Assembly (NCBI RefSeq): GCF_000189635.1
Contig: NW_002476426.1
Coordinates: 930,001 to 994,000 of the forward strand
DNA from: Tetrahymena thermophila SB210
Taxonomy: Eukaryota; Ciliophora; Oligohymenophorea; Hymenostomatida; Tetrahymenidae
Direction: 5' to 3'
Length of the DNA stretch: 64,000 nt
The notes under the pieces are model-generated. The model was not told the DNA's origin. It was given only the letters and a program-made list of their open reading frames with translations, and did no database searches. The position numbers were made by a program, and so were the translations under genes. Shown here piece after piece: positions 25,001 through 39,700 of the stretch; position 1 is the stretch's first letter, and every line of letters begins with the position of its first letter.

Positions 25001-28000
25001 AAAGGATGAGTAAAAAGAAGAAGAATACGAAAGTCTTTCTGCTAATTGGTAGTATTTGCAGGATGATAATACTGACTCTCATTATTTTAAGGCTCTCGAA
25101 AATTTGTAAGGTTTCTCTGAAACAGAAATGCTTATCAATGCTTTACATGCTGATATTATTATAAATATATTCCGTTGCGAATTAAAGCTTGGTCGTTAAC
25201 AGTTTAAAGTAGCTACTCAAAAAAGTAAAGATGTGAAGGCAACGCGTTAAGAAAATAAGTACATGACAAAATCTTAAGTAAATTATTACCTTTTAAATTT
25301 ATAATAAACAATTCTAAATCAAAAAATAGGCTCAAAGAATCAACAATATTCCTTTAAATGAAGATTATGGAAATCTTCCTGATAAAGATAAATTAAAGGC
25401 AACTATGATTTAAGGTGATACTACCAAGTAAGTTAAATCAGATTATGTAGAATTAAAGACCGAGCTTTAAAATGCAGGATAACTTGAGCCTCCTAAACCT
25501 TAAATGCAAAGCTATGAAGATAATTTGATCAATGAATAAATGGCAAATCCTTATACTCTTTCACTTTTGTATATGATGATTGCCTCAAACAAAATAAAGT
25601 AACCTGAGCAATAATACCTTTTATAAAAGGCATTTTCATATATAAAAGATGCTGAATAAATGGAAAGCCTTCACACAGATAATTGCATAAAAGTATTTAA
25701 AATTTATTTTATAAAATAAAATTACTTTAATAATTACAAATCAAATTTATTTAGGATTCCATCTATATTTTCTCCACACTACTAGACAATTATCAAACAA
25801 ACTAAAATTGGTCAAAGTATTTCCCATTCGATCATCTTTACAAATCACTTTACATCTAAAAGTCTAACAAACCTAGAAAGCCAATTTTGATTTGTAGAAA
25901 CTCAACTTCAATTACTTTCAAACTTCCACCATTCGCTCCTCAGCTAACTGAAATGGAGGCAAACAAAAATCCTAAAAAATTAGATATAAAAAAGATGGCT
26001 ATTTTTGGCAAAAAATCAGAAAACGGAGTTGATGTTTCTAATGCACAAAGAGACTTGTATAACACTGGCCTCATGCAAGAAATTGGTGCTGTCTTAACAA
26101 TTAAACATCTTGTTTAAAATGAAAAGTATTGCTTTGCTGTTGAAGCATATGATGCTAATGAAGAAGCTAGTTAAATTGGTGAAACTGGTGAAGATGTTCT
26201 TTGTCTACATCCTTTACCAATAAATCTATTGAGTAGTTATCTTGCTAAACATGCCTATCAAATGGGAGATTTTAAGAGGGCAAAAGAAGCAGCCAACCAC
26301 ACTTTTTCATACTTTACTGAAAAATCTGAATTTATTGACAGACATCTAGATTATTAATAAAACAGTCTCTATTTATACAGATTAAAGTAGCAGGCAATTC
26401 AAGAAGTTAGTTTCATAGAACTTTAAGCACTGACTGAAACCTTTATTGTAATTTAATTAGCAAAATTTTATTATTATTATTAACAACAATTATCTTAAAT
26501 AATAATTAGATTAAAGCAAGATGCTTGAAGAGAGATTATTTTGCAGATGGAAGTCAAGGTGGTACTACTATGAAGGATGATAAGTTAATATTAAGCCATC
26601 AAAGAAATATTCTTAAAGTTTGTAACTATTTACTCTTAGCTTAAGAAACTTCACTTTGTATTAGAAATTATCCTCTCGCAAAAAGATTAGCTACTGAGTA
26701 ATACAACTAGATAATTGAACTACTGTAAATGCAAACAAAGACAACTAGTATATTCCATATCTTACTGAAGATTTAAATCCTCATAACTGAAATACCAAGA
26801 CAATACTGGGACAGAAATTTAAGAATTTTGTCTTCTAAAATTACTTATGAAATCTGTAAGCTTTCTCTATAGTTCAATGAAGTTAATTTAGGAAAAAGAG
26901 TACTTTATGCAGAATCGAAATTGTTTAACAGAAAGTGGTATGCATTTAGTAAAATAATTGAAGTAATTGAGGAATCTGAAGTTTAGCAAAAAGATGGCGA
27001 TGCTGCAAAGAAAGCTGCTGCTGCCAAAAAGGATACTAAAAAGCCTGCTAATAAAAAGGATGATAAAAAAGATGTATAAGACGCTGTAAATCAAGCTGAT
27101 CAAATTTAAAAACAAAAGACTGTGAAAAAATTGATTCGTGAGCTTTTCGAAACATAAACAACTGTATAGAATTTCCTTGAGGAAGCCTTACTAAGTTTCC
27201 CAGAAGATTATGGTGATTATGTGCAAAGATTTATTGATCGCTGGAAAGAAATGATTGAAGGATATTTACCCTTTGTTGAAAATAGTTAAGAAGATAAGGA
27301 CAGAATGATCTAAAATTTATCTTAGCACTTTGATTACTGGGAATGCTTTAAAGATTTGAAATCTGCTTTTGTTGGTAAAGTACAAGCTAATTTCAAAACT
27401 AATCCAAGATATTTAGAAATATGTTGCAAGCTTTTCCGCAGAATGTTAGAGGCAGGTTTTTCAGCAAACTACGTCAGCAATTGTATAGCTTAAGTTACAG
27501 TAGATCCTGCAAGTTTATCTGACGCATTTAATTTAGCTAAAGATATAAAAGATCTCAAAATAAAAGCAATTGAAAATAACATAGAATGGTATCCTGCAAT
27601 TTTAAATTATCTCATAATGGAAAAGTAAACTAATAAATAAGGAGAAGATACAGCTATAGAAATATTTTAACAATATTTCTCAAAACTTGAAGAATTACAC
27701 TCTTATCTCTACAAAGAAGAGATGCTTGAACTTTATGGAGTTTAATATCAAAACACTAACAATGCTGTTACTCCTATGTAGTCATAGCAAAATATACCTA
27801 CTAATTAAATATCATATTTTATTTCTCTTCATTAGCGCTTTTAATATTTGAATTTATGGCACTATGAATTTAACTTCTTAAAAGCTTTAACTACATTCAT
27901 TAAGCATCGCTAATATGACCCAGAGCCTTAAAAGAACGATACCGAACCTAAATTGATAAGTAAGTAGTTTTAAATACAAACTTTTAATTTTATATTTCCC

Positions 28001-31000
28001 TTAATTATTTTTAGCAATCAATGATTCAAAGGAGATGACAAGAGAGATCTACTACAACGTGTTCTTACTTGATGTCAATAAAATAGAAACTCAAATAACT
28101 CAAATTAAAAAGAATCCTCAGTCAGTATAAGAAGATGAAAAGGCTTTTATAAAAAATATGGAATAAGTGTTTGAACATCTTAGCTTAGCAGTCATTCATG
28201 CTACAAATGCAAAAGCCTGGCTAAGTGTGCAAAACATAGCAATTTACATATACAATATTCTTGTATCTGAAATGGTTAACCCTTTTATTAGTCAAGGAAA
28301 TAAAATTTGGATTAATTTATCAATTGTCAGCTATTGTTTAATAGAGCTGCTTTCAAATGTCAAAAAGGAAGGACTTTACTCTTTGAGACATAAATAAACA
28401 CAGAATTAGAAGGTGCCTCTAGAAACACGTCAATCTATGCGTTATCAAGGACAGGATGGAAAAACTTCTCGCGTTTAATTTGAAGATGAACAAGATTTAA
28501 AGGTAAAATACGGAGGAGCAGCCATTCATTAAGTTGATATCAGCAACCCAAATTCATATATTTTACCTAAGTTAGATTAAATAATAAGCTCAAAGGAGTT
28601 TTGGTTTGATAATGAAAAGGATTTAAATATTGAAGTTCTAGCTAATGTTGTTGCATTTACTACTCAGGTAACTATTATTTTATTAAACAAACCAAACTAA
28701 ATTATAAAATATAAAATTAGGTATTAATGGTAGAGTAAAAATGGAATGTTCTCATTGGTATAACTCGCTCTTTTTGCAATGACTCTTAGCATTATTATAG
28801 CAAATATATTCTTCCCTTTACAAATTATGCATAAAAGAAAATATATAAAGAAGCTAATTTAAGAACAATAGCAAAGATTAATGAGCTTGCTGAGGAAGAG
28901 CGCTTATATAATGAATGGAAAAAAGGACGTCGCAAAACTCGTGCTGCAATGATGACTGGAGAAATCCCACCAGAGTAGATTAAATTCGAAAATACTAAAA
29001 AGGAATTAGAAGAATAAATAAAACTTCTGAAGTAAAAAGAAGATTTTATATTAGCTGAAATGAATCTCAGCTCTAATCTCATACAATAAGTTGGAGAAAT
29101 GAATGAAGCTCTTAAGCTTCTTCAGCAAGTTCGCTTAGATCTTAGAAATTTTGGAAATGAACTTAAGGTATAAAATATTGGAAAATTCATTGAAGATATC
29201 TTCCCAAGAGAGGAAGGATATTTCAAGAAAAATATAACAAAGGTACAAAACTCTCAGTTCCAAGAAACATTCTAAAAGATCTTAAAACTTCTTCAATCAA
29301 AATCTGAAAAAACTTTTGCTATCACTTTAGCAAAGAAAGAATTTGGTAATTTGAAATTCTCTTAGTCTTAAACTAATCCTACAGGAGATGATATGTGGAA
29401 GGAAGCTGTGGATAAAATATTTAATAATTCTTCAAGCTTGAAAGAATATAGATTAAAAGTCCGTGATGAAAGTAAGACTATAGCTCGTCAAATAGGTATA
29501 ACTGAAATGCTAGTTGGTTCAAATATAATTTGTAATTTAGGCTATATTTTCTATTTCAAGCAATTAAATTAAATGAGAGATGCCACACTTCTTGCAGCTG
29601 AAATGGTATTTTCTATTTTCCGCATAAGCTTACCTCATCCTTTGATAGCTGTAGAATATGGTACTTATCGTCTCAGAGAATTATGCTTAAAAGAAAATAT
29701 TTTTAAAGATCCATGGACTCTTGACCCTGTAGAAACTTTGCTATCAATGGAGAGACTTGCTTGGAATTTGATTGATAATGAAATGAGTTTAAAAGCATTA
29801 CCTCCTTTGTGTCTTATGGATTACATTGCAACAGACGTTTGCTAGAGTGCCTTTTACTCTGTCAGAGCAAAGATAATGAAATCTATAGCTTTAGCCAACA
29901 TAGGATATATCAACGAGAGTTACTTTTAGCTTTAAAAAGTTATAAAAGAGAAAGATCTTCCTCTTCGTTGGTTAAAACCCACTGAATACTTGATGAGAGA
30001 AAGAGGTAATTAATTTTTAAAATATAAAATAACTTTATAAAAATAATATATTTATAGGAAACAACTGGTTCCCAGAAGGTGAAGGATTCAACAATTCATC
30101 TCATCCCTATCAAGAGAAGAACAGAGAAATCATTGAAATACTAGCTGGAAAAGAAAAATCTGAATCAGCACCTCAAAAAGGTGATGCAAAGGGAGATTAA
30201 AATGCAAACAAAGGAGATTTAATGCCTAAAAATTTCCACATTAAATATGGGTAATTAAATGTAAATCTTTTCTAGTATGCTAGAGCTAATCTATTGTTTG
30301 CCGTAAACGAAAATGAAATCTTTGAAAACTTTGAGCTTAATCAAATTAGAAATGAATACTTAAAGTAAAGCGAAAACTAGCTGAGAAAATTGTTAAAAAA
30401 GATATCATTTGAAGAGGAAATCGGTTTAATTGACTGGTAAATTGAGAAATATACTTATTATCTTTAAAATCATAGTGGTTCAGGAAAAGATTAGTAGAGT
30501 GAATAAAATGCAGAGAATACACTCAACAAACTTAAATAAGAAAGAAGAGAGCTATTTGCCAAGAGAGAAATAGACAAGAAAGATGAAGTAATAAAAATTT
30601 ATTTATTTTATTTTTAGAGTATCTAATTCATTAATTTTAAATAATGTTAACTTTCTAGGAAGAGTACTTGAAAAATAAAGAAGAATCTCTTGATTATGTG
30701 AATAAGAGAGAAGAAAGACTAACTATGATGTGTAGATCTCGTTTCTTAATACACAAAATTAACTAAGCATAAAATTTGTTTACTCGTTGTTACCATATTC
30801 TCAGTTATGGAATTAGCAATCTATTTTAGTACTGCAATGAATATAGATACGTTGAGAGTGGTGAAGAATAAGAAAATTTAGATTTGGATAACATCAAACT
30901 TTAAGAAGAGGCTGTTGCTGGTTAACCTGCTAAAGGTAAGATGATTAATAATTTTATTCAAATTAAGTTCATTTAAATTATATTTTAAATAAAGGAGGTA

Positions 31001-34000
31001 AAAATGCTGCTCCTCCTAAAAAGGAGCCTCCTGCTGAAAAGAAAGACTAGAAGAAGGGTGGAAAACCTGAAAAAGTCGATTTATAACAGGAAGCCAATAA
31101 ATAACAAGAAGAAAAGAAGAGAAGAGAGGAACTAGAAAAGGAAAGATCTGATATGCTTAAGAAGGCAGAAGAAAGGAAATATAGAAGACATTTAAGTGTT
31201 TTCTGGTGGATAAAGTTAAGGACAGAAATGTGCTTGGTCTTATTTAAGCAAAATCGCCTTTAAGATTGTGAAACTCTAATAGAAATAACAAAGAAAGACT
31301 GCACATAAGTCAAAGATTACTATTATTATGACTTACTTGAGCAGGTAATTAATTAATCATTTTTATTTATCTGTAAATATGTTTAAACACTTTAAAATAG
31401 CTTACTGCAAGACTACTTGTGAAGAAAGGAAAGATTTCTGAAGCAAATAAAAAGTTTGAAGAAACAAAAATTCATTTAGAAAAGAATAGCCTTAATGACA
31501 CTCCTGAATATGTCATATTTTTAGGTGATTTCGGTGAGCTAGTGTATGAAAGAGGGTTCCACTAAGGTGCATTAAATCTCTTTAAGGAAGCTATGCAAGT
31601 GGCTGAAAAGCTTCTTGAAGAAATTAGTTATGATTATTAACTATAAAATGCAAATAAAAAAGCATTTGATGATGGGGTATAAATTTGCACTGAATTGCAG
31701 CTCCCTTCTGAAATTGAAGAAGAAATCCTTAAAAAAACAGACAGATTACTACTAAATACAAAAGGTGCAAATGCAGCTGCTGCTAAAAAAGATGTCAAAA
31801 AAGGTAAAGAAGATCCTAAAGCTAAAAAAAATGATAAGAAAGGAGCAGTTAAGGTTGAAGAAGTAAAGCCTGATATGAAAGTACATTTTTTATCTAAAAA
31901 GTAATTATCTAACTCATTTTTTAAATAATTAATGAATAGGTTGATCCTTTGAATCCCATTCCTCAATACGATTTAATGAAAGAAGTTAAATACACCTATG
32001 CAAATTTAGATATTGAAATTTTGAATAACACTAAGCATATATACAATAGCTATATAAAAAATGTAGCACTTTACATGAGAGCTTGTTTGAGATACGTAAA
32101 CTGCTACTTTACACTTTACACTATTGGTAGTGAATTAGATGAAAATGTGTTAGAAATTCTCAAAAAACTCGAAAAGATCAATGAGTTAAGCATAAACTTT
32201 ATCATCCCTATTTCCTTCCGTATTGAACTGTAGTATTTGTTTGCACTTTATCACAAATACTCATTCTATAGAGAAATCTACAAGATTTAAGGAGAGTATA
32301 TTAAGAAGTAATTATATTATTAAATTTTATTTTTTAATTTATTTTATTTATTTATTTATTTTTATAGGTATGTTGAGGGCAAAAAGAGCAGTGACGAAGA
32401 AAAGAGAGAAATAGTAAAGAAGTATAGAAAACTCGCCACAAAGAAACCTCATAGAGACATTTGCAGAAATAAGTACTTAGTAGATGTTCCCAATTTCTCT
32501 CAGCTCCTAAAAGAATCTTTGATTGGATATTTAGATGAATCTCAGCGTCGTCTTGACTCTGCCCTTTCAATTTTAGGGAGAGGAGAATGTTTATTTTTGG
32601 AATTCAATAGATTAAGTGAAGATATTTTCCTTGAAAACTCTGAGATATCATTGTTAAAGAGAGAATACAAACCTAGAATAGGATATAAAGTAAATTAAAT
32701 ATATTATTTAAAATAAAAATGAATTAATAATTTAAAATCAACCAATAAATTATATAGTATTTTGATTTATCAGAAATACAACAGCTATATGAGATTATAA
32801 ATAAAGATAAACAAGAGAATTTAATTAGCTAAGAAATAGAATCACTTAATAAAAATGACTAAAGCGAATCGCATAAACTAGAATAGGAAGCATTTAAATA
32901 TTTGAAACACTCAATAAAAGTCTCAGATCTGAAGTTTAAATTAAAAGAATTTTTCACAGAAGAAGCAAAGCAGCCTTTGACTAGTGTTGAAAAACTTCCT
33001 TTGGATATTTACTTTGACGTTATTGAAAGCGATTATCTTTACAAAAAAGTAAATTTTTTTTAAATATCTTAAAAGTTTGTAAAAACTCTATTTAAAAAAA
33101 GGATTATAATATGGTAGCAAACGAAGGAGTTGTCTTATTTGATGAAACAAAAAAGAAAAGCACTGTGAACACAGTAGATTTATTAATGCAATTAGTTAAG
33201 CTTCAAAGAGAGGCTTAGATTTTCACATTCAACAATCCATACATCTAAAACAAAATTTCTAAAGTAGCTAATTTTTCAAATATTTTTTATGTTTAATAAT
33301 TATTAAAATTTAAAAATCCAGCTTCACAGATTCTTGAAATAGTCTTTCCCTAATTACTTAAGCTAATACATCATTTAAAGCATCGAAACTTACACAATAA
33401 ATCCAGGTAATATAAGCTTTATAATTTTTCAATTAAGTTATATTTTAAAATTAAATCATAGGAAACATACTTGTTAAAAGTATTTATTATCGCGAAGCAT
33501 AAGAATACAAATTCCTTTATATCCTTGGCCCTCTTGATAAAACAAAGATTGTAAATGTTGACCAAGAAAGTATAAATAAAATAATTATTAATGAAGAAAA
33601 AGATGTTCTTTATGGTTCTGTAAAAATAGATATTTTAATTTAAACAATTAAATAATTTTTTTATTTTTAAAATTAGATTTATATGAGCGAAGTTGAATTA
33701 GACAACTTGTTCTAGAGAAGTTTAGATTTAAAGACAAATATGACTGAGTCTGACAAAAAATCTCAAGCAGCAAAAGAAAGAGATTATAAATCACACAAGA
33801 AAAACTTTAGAAAATTAATAGAAGATTTTGGATCATATTTCTTCCAAAAAGACGATAGTACCTCAGATTATTCTCATTAGCAGCTTCAAAGGAACGTTTC
33901 CTTCAAAGAATCAGAAGGAGAAGAAACAGATTATTTAGGAAAATATGAAGTGCTTGTTCCCGAACTTACTCATGATAGCATAAAGATATTTATTGATTTA

Positions 34001-34081
34001 TTTAATTTTATTGGATTAGATTGCTAAAATTAAAATGTGCTTGGAATATTTAGATATTTCCATCATTAAAAATACTAATGA
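22021..34081 (+). CDS. CFAP54: CFAP54, ciliary central-apparatus protein
   Basis: A very large gene with about 19 short introns, coding for roughly 3,500 residues; the human protein is about 3,100. CFAP54 is a component of the C1d projection of the axonemal central pair, working with CFAP46, CFAP74 and CFAP221 in ciliary motility. Diagnostic parts: near the N-terminus, the YNATIYVIDICQFL ... RVKYIEWRVKMYIELANVY region aligns with the CFAP54 N-terminal domain (a YLTWRATLY-type motif in animals). About 25870-26230 encodes a fibronectin-III-like domain (KPRKPILICRNSTSITFKLP ... KYCFAVEAYDAN ... IGETGEDVLCLHPLP), as in animal CFAP54, followed by the LAKHAYQMGDFKRAKEAA helices. The rest is long alpha-helical, TPR-like sequence. 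Four or five Lys/Ala/Asp-rich low-complexity insertions interrupt it (about 23610-23700, 26985-27080, 31000-31150, 31770-31850). Start is the ATG at 22021; the final TGA is at 34079. The identity is secure; individual splice sites are approximate. Confidence 0.93.
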
Positions 34082-34598
34082 AGAAATAAATTTTCAAATA
34101 AATAATAATTAAATTATAAATATTTAATAATTAATAATAAATTGTCAATTAATTTTAATCTTATCTGTCTAAAATTGAATATAAATTACTCTTTCAAAAT
34201 AATTTAAAGATAAAAAATTACTTTATTTTTATTTACAGTTTCAAACTTTTTTATGTTTTTACAAATAAAAAAAATAACTCATCAACAATCTTATTAAAAC
34301 TATTTAATAAACTAATAATCTTATTTTTTTAATTAACATTTAACATTATACTTACTTTTTGTGAAATCTGATAGTATTAATTTAATTTGTATGTATAATT
34401 ATATTTATTTTACTTAGTTTAATATTTAATGTTGATCAAATATTAATATCTAATGATAGTATTTGTTGTAGTTAATTTTTAAATTCGAAATTAGAGAAAT
34501 CTATCTTATTAGTAGTAACATCTGATTATAATCATTTGATTGATTAATTAAAAGTAGATTAAATAAATAGTACAACAATTAAAACAAAAATCAAGATA
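34082..34598. other. AT-rich spacer
   Basis: Short spacer between CFAP54 and the WD40 gene, both on the plus strand. It is A/T runs only; no coding stretch or recognisable element. Confidence 0.55.
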
Positions 34599-36144
34599 AT
34601 GGATACATAAAGCTCTGTTGAGTATGATTATTTTAGACATGAGTAATTATTTTTATTGATATTGTAGGATTTGATAAAAATTTATTCTTCGACCTTGTTT
34701 TTATCTGTTCTATTCTTTAAAAAATTTCAAAATTATTTTCTTAAATTTATCATTTTAATTAGCGTTGTAGATGTTAAAGGAATGGGTAAAAAGATAGTCA
34801 AAAAAAACATTTTCAATACAGAATCTCCTATTATGAATTTAAGATTTGATCCCGAAGACACAATGATTGCTGCTGGTAATTTTGCAAATCTTACATATAA
34901 TTATTATCAATTTAGTTTTATTATTGCGTTTTATAAATTATTGTCAAGTTTTTTAATGAAAAAATATATTTTTGTTAAATAAAATAGTTTGTGGAGATGG
35001 ATCTCTAAAAATATTTCACTTGCATTCAGGTAAATAATTTTAGAGTCTTTTCATCATTTTATTTTTCACAATTTGTTAAAGATTAGCTTAAGGTAAAAGT
35101 AAAAACAGGAAAACCAAATATGAATGTGCCAGCTACTTGTTTAAGGTAGAATAAAATTTTATTAAATAAAATCAAAGTTTATTTTTATATAAAATATAGA
35201 TGGAGACCAACAGCTTTTTCGGCCTCTACTAAGAATGTAATAGTGACAGGAGGAGCTGATGGGTAGTTAGTACACTGGCATGTAACCACAGGTATCTATC
35301 ACTTATTTTTTTTATTTATTTTTAATGTAACCATAAAAAATATATAAATAAATTTAGGAAAGGAACTCAATAGGATAGAAGAAAAAGGAAATCAAATTAA
35401 CTCTATAGATTACAACAAAGATGGAAGTCGCTTTATAACTTCTGGAAGTGATAATAAAGTAAAATTAAATTAAAAAATTATTATTTCAATTTATTATCAA
35501 ATTAGATTAGATTATATGATGAAAATGAAAAATCTTTAGTATCAGAGTACAAAGGTTCAGAATGGCAAGATCCAGGACACAATAACAGAATTTTTTCATT
35601 AAAATTTTTACCAGATGATCCTAATTTATTCATAAGTGGAGGTTGGGATACGAATGTACATATATGGGATATAAGACAAGGGAAATCAGTAGGAGGATTT
35701 ATAGGACCCAAAATAGGAGGTAGATATTTAAAATAAATTAAAAGTTAACAATTCTGCAATAAAAATATAGGTGATTCATTAGATTATCAAAATGGACATA
35801 TTTTAACAGGTGCAAATAGATCTAGAGATTAATTACAAATATGGGATTTTAAGTAAAGAACTTTAATTAGAACAGTTGATTGGAATTATGGTAAAAAAGA
35901 AGACACTGGAGCTTTTGTTTATGGTTGTCAATTCAGCAAATGCAATTCAGATAGCATTATTGCTGGTTCATTTGGTTTAAATGAAGTTAGGCTCTTTGAC
36001 TAAAATAAAGATTATCAACCTTATGGATACGTAACAGGATTTAAAAAGGGAATATATTCTGTTGATTTTGGTAATTTCTCTAACAAATTCGCATTTGGTG
36101 GTGAAGATGGAGGAATATTTGTAATGTCTGTTACAGCAGCTTGA
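34599..36144 (+). CDS. WD40-repeat protein
   Basis: Multi-exon gene of roughly 350-380 aa forming a single WD40 propeller. Intron 1 is 34643-34762, and the join gives MDTQSSVEYDYFRHD followed by VVDVKGMGKKIVKKN. Blades visible in order: NLRFDPEDTMIAAG / GDGSLKIFHLHSG; LRWRPTAF / GGADGQLVHWHVTTGK; INSIDYNKDGSRFITSGSDN / IRLYDENE; IFSLKFLPDD / ISGGWDTNVHIWDIRQGK; DYQNGHILTGANRS / LQIWDFKQ; a blade with IIAGSFGLNEVRLFDQ; and IYSVDFGNFSNKFAFGGEDG at the end. WD40 propellers are interaction platforms, and no catalytic residues are expected. I cannot tie it to a named orthologue. The protein ends shortly after the last blade, so there is no additional C-terminal domain. Confidence 0.87.
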
Positions 36145-36757
36145 AAAGGAATAAATAAAAAATTAAATTTTTATGTAAATATCACATTTTTGTATTTAAA
36201 AGTTTAAATAGAATTACCATCCATAATTATTAAATGCAAATTTTTAATTTATAAACAATAAAATTTTTAAAAAGATTTATTTAGATTTGAAAATTTAATC
36301 TGTTTTTAAAAAATAAATAAAATAAATATGTTTAATAACAAACAAATATTATCTTTATAGTTAAAGAAATTGAAATTTGTATTGAATATAGTCCTTAGTT
36401 TATTAAGAAAATCAATTGGCTAACTAGATGCTTAAAGTTGATTTTACTATAAAATTTGATAAATAGGAGGGATATGAAATTTCTTAATTTGAAGTGTTAA
36501 GAAGAGCTTTAAACTCAAATTTGTTAAAAAATAAATAATTAAGTTAAACATATTTGATAAATTAAATTTGTGTCTTAAAAAGATACAAAAACTAAAAGCA
36601 ACCAACAATCTTTTCTGAAAATATTTAGCATTTTCTTTCAAGCAAAGAGCCAGTAAACTTAAGAATAATTAGTAAAAAGTAATAAAGATTTAAATATAAA
36701 TAGACGCCATTTAATAAGCTAAGAAGAATTTGAAATTGATTAAAAAGCACCATATTT
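36145..36757. other. Spacer with a 102-codon open frame upstream of the SMPD4 gene
   Basis: Plus-strand ATG at 36428 opens 102 codons ending with TGA at 36731-36733 (MLKVDFTIKFDKQEG...). Its composition is mixed and somewhat protein-like, and it is in the same frame as the SMPD4 start 25 bp downstream. It might be an upstream ORF, an unrecognised 5' exon or chance. The opposite-strand frame at 36447-36641 looks like a shadow. Not called as a gene. Confidence 0.35.
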
Positions 36758-39700
36758 ATGACTCATTCTCAAATTTTAAAAGACAAAAGTATTAGTAATG
36801 GAATCTAATACTTGTGGAATATCATTGAATAGATTTCATAAGATCCTGTTTCTGAGAAATCAAGAGATTTTTTAACTGATTTACCTAACATATTGTACAT
36901 TATTTTAGGAGCCGAAAACAAAAAGGGATGGCTAACTCAGTCTTTTGAAGATTTAAACAATCCTTCACGTTTTTCAACAGGTAATTAACTAAAAAAGCAT
37001 ATAAAAATTTCTAAATATTTAGACAGAGCATCTAATTATGGATAACTAAATATATTTTAAAGAATAATTGAGCCATTTTGAATTAAAATATTATTTATTA
37101 ATAGTAAATTCAGAGGAAAATATGAGATAACTTATTCTTCTGCTTAGCCCTCCTATTATTAGCTAACAACTTGAAAATTGTTATTATAAAGAGAATATTT
37201 ACACACTCTTATTTGAAAAAGAATTAGTTGAAGGTTAAAAATTCTAGCTCTTATCAAATGTACTCCCTGATCACATAACTGAATTAAGAAAAAATTGTGT
37301 AAGTTTTTAAAAATAATAGTTAGAAATACTTATTTTGAACTAAATCACATAGCTAATTTTATTTTTAATATAACCAAAAAAAAAAATTATACTGAGAATT
37401 TATGCAAATAAAATATCTTTATCAATTAAAGTAGAATCACTCTCTTTTTTTTATTGTCTATTATTGCTTTTCATAGAATTAAATCATTATAATATTTAAA
37501 AATATTTAGCTATTATTTTAAAATATTCTAGGTTTGGAAACATCCAAGTTTGACTAGATTTTAAAACCTCTTCTCCAGCGAAGTTTCCCATATAACAGAT
37601 TAGTTTATTGTAATCAATCCAGGTGACTGGTTTTTGTTTGCTTTAGCATTTAATTTAAAGAACTTCCGCCCATCTTCTAATCTCAAAAATGTAAGATAAA
37701 TACAAGATAATCACACTGATCCTTACAGCATTGAGTTCATGCAAAATCCTTTCTTACTGCTTACTCGTAGATATCTTGAATATTTTGATTTCCTCTCTCT
37801 ATCCCAAATGCAAGAGCATAAAGATAAAAAAGTTCTTTTCAAAAAGTTTTGCTTTATTTTAGAAGAGCATTTACTAGTTGAGCAAATATTCAACATTCAT
37901 CCATAAAACATAGAAATTCTACTTCATTATTCTATTTTAGATGGATTGCAAAACAGGGAAGTTAGATAAAACTTACCAACTAGGAAAAAATCACTAAACC
38001 CTATCGAAAACGAGCAAACAACTCTTTCTAACGAATCTAAATTAATGGGAAATATGTATGATAGTTAGATAAATGGTGGTTCTAAACTAAGCACTGGTTA
38101 AGGATCTTAAATACATTAGTAACAGCATAATTTAGCAAATTTATCTGGACAAGCTAATTAACAGCAATCTTTGATGCAATCTGCTAACGATGTTGTTGAC
38201 AATTTTAGCGGATACAGCAAAAATAATATTTTGTAGCATTATATGCAAATATCTAATATAAAAGAATTTTACACTAAAAAGAGCAAGGATTCATTTACTG
38301 TTTATTCTAATTATATTTTCCAAGCTCTTCTTATTTTACTTCATTTTAAGAGACGTCACTTTAAGTTGCTCACACTTTAGTCAATCTACTCAAATGCAAC
38401 AAATAGTAATATTAGAGGTAATTCCTCTCTATATGGTAATTATTACTCAAACTAAGGCAGCTTGCGTAATTCTTAATCTAATTTTAACTAATCTAGCAGA
38501 GTGTCACAAAGTACAATTTCTAATTTTTAGTCTCCATACATTGGTGCCCCTGCCAATTCTTTTATGGGATATGGAAATAATCAATACTCTAAATCTTCTT
38601 AACAATATTTTAGCAGATTGCGTTAATAATATTAAAAATATCAAGAATTCAACAATATGGAAATTACTGCTGACTAATTCTAACTTGAATATTTCCGTGA
38701 TCATGGAGAAGACAATATGCTAACACTTTTCTTTAAAAAGATTAGTTATTTCCTATCAATTGGTTTGGATGACTGGTTGAAGGATGTTACTAAATAATCC
38801 AAAGACACTCTTTATGACCAAGGTAGACTCCTTGCCAGTTTAATTGGTCACCACAAATACTTTGAAAAAGAAGCTTGTGAAAATAATTTGTTTTATTACC
38901 TTAATTAAATTGATTAATAGCTATTTAATTAAGCAAATCTGAGAAATTTATCTAACTCAACTAACTATTCAAATTAGAATACTAACCAAAATCTCAACTC
39001 AAACTCAACTGGATAAAATGGCTCTGCAATAAAAAGTTAGTACAAAGAAGAGCCTGTTGACATCCCATCAAGACCATTCTTAACTCAATACTGTCTAAAT
39101 GATTAAGAGTTCGAAAGGTTATTACCAAGTCTTTATACTTAGGAGAATTCTCGCTACTCTTATGGAAGCTATACTTAACAATAAATGATTCGTACTAGTT
39201 TTAGAGAGTAAATAGGATATTTTACCGAAGAATTATCCTAAGTTAGATTCAAAATTTTAGTAACTTCATGCACACTTCTTTTGAATAAATTCATCACAGC
39301 TTTTTCAGTGATGAAAGATTTATCATTAAGCGACTTTTTAATGTTGTCTCTACTTATAGACACAGTCTTTAAAAAAAGATATATGGATGAGAGATCCCTT
39401 AACACAAGTATGAGCTACGATTATAAAGGATAAAACAAAGACGAAGATTTAATTACTAGATTAAACTGCCTTGATATTGTTACAATAAAACATGCAAATG
39501 AATTTTTCTTGCTTAGAGAAAATGATGAAGATATCTATAGAGTATTCATCACCCCAGAATCTATTGAATGTGTCCGTAAAATAAACAACTAAATAGAACA
39601 ATACCTTAATAAAAAAAGCAACTAAAAAAATTAACAATAACAGCCAAGAAATGAAATAGAAGATATAGAATTTCTTCCATAATACGAAATAGATCCTTTC

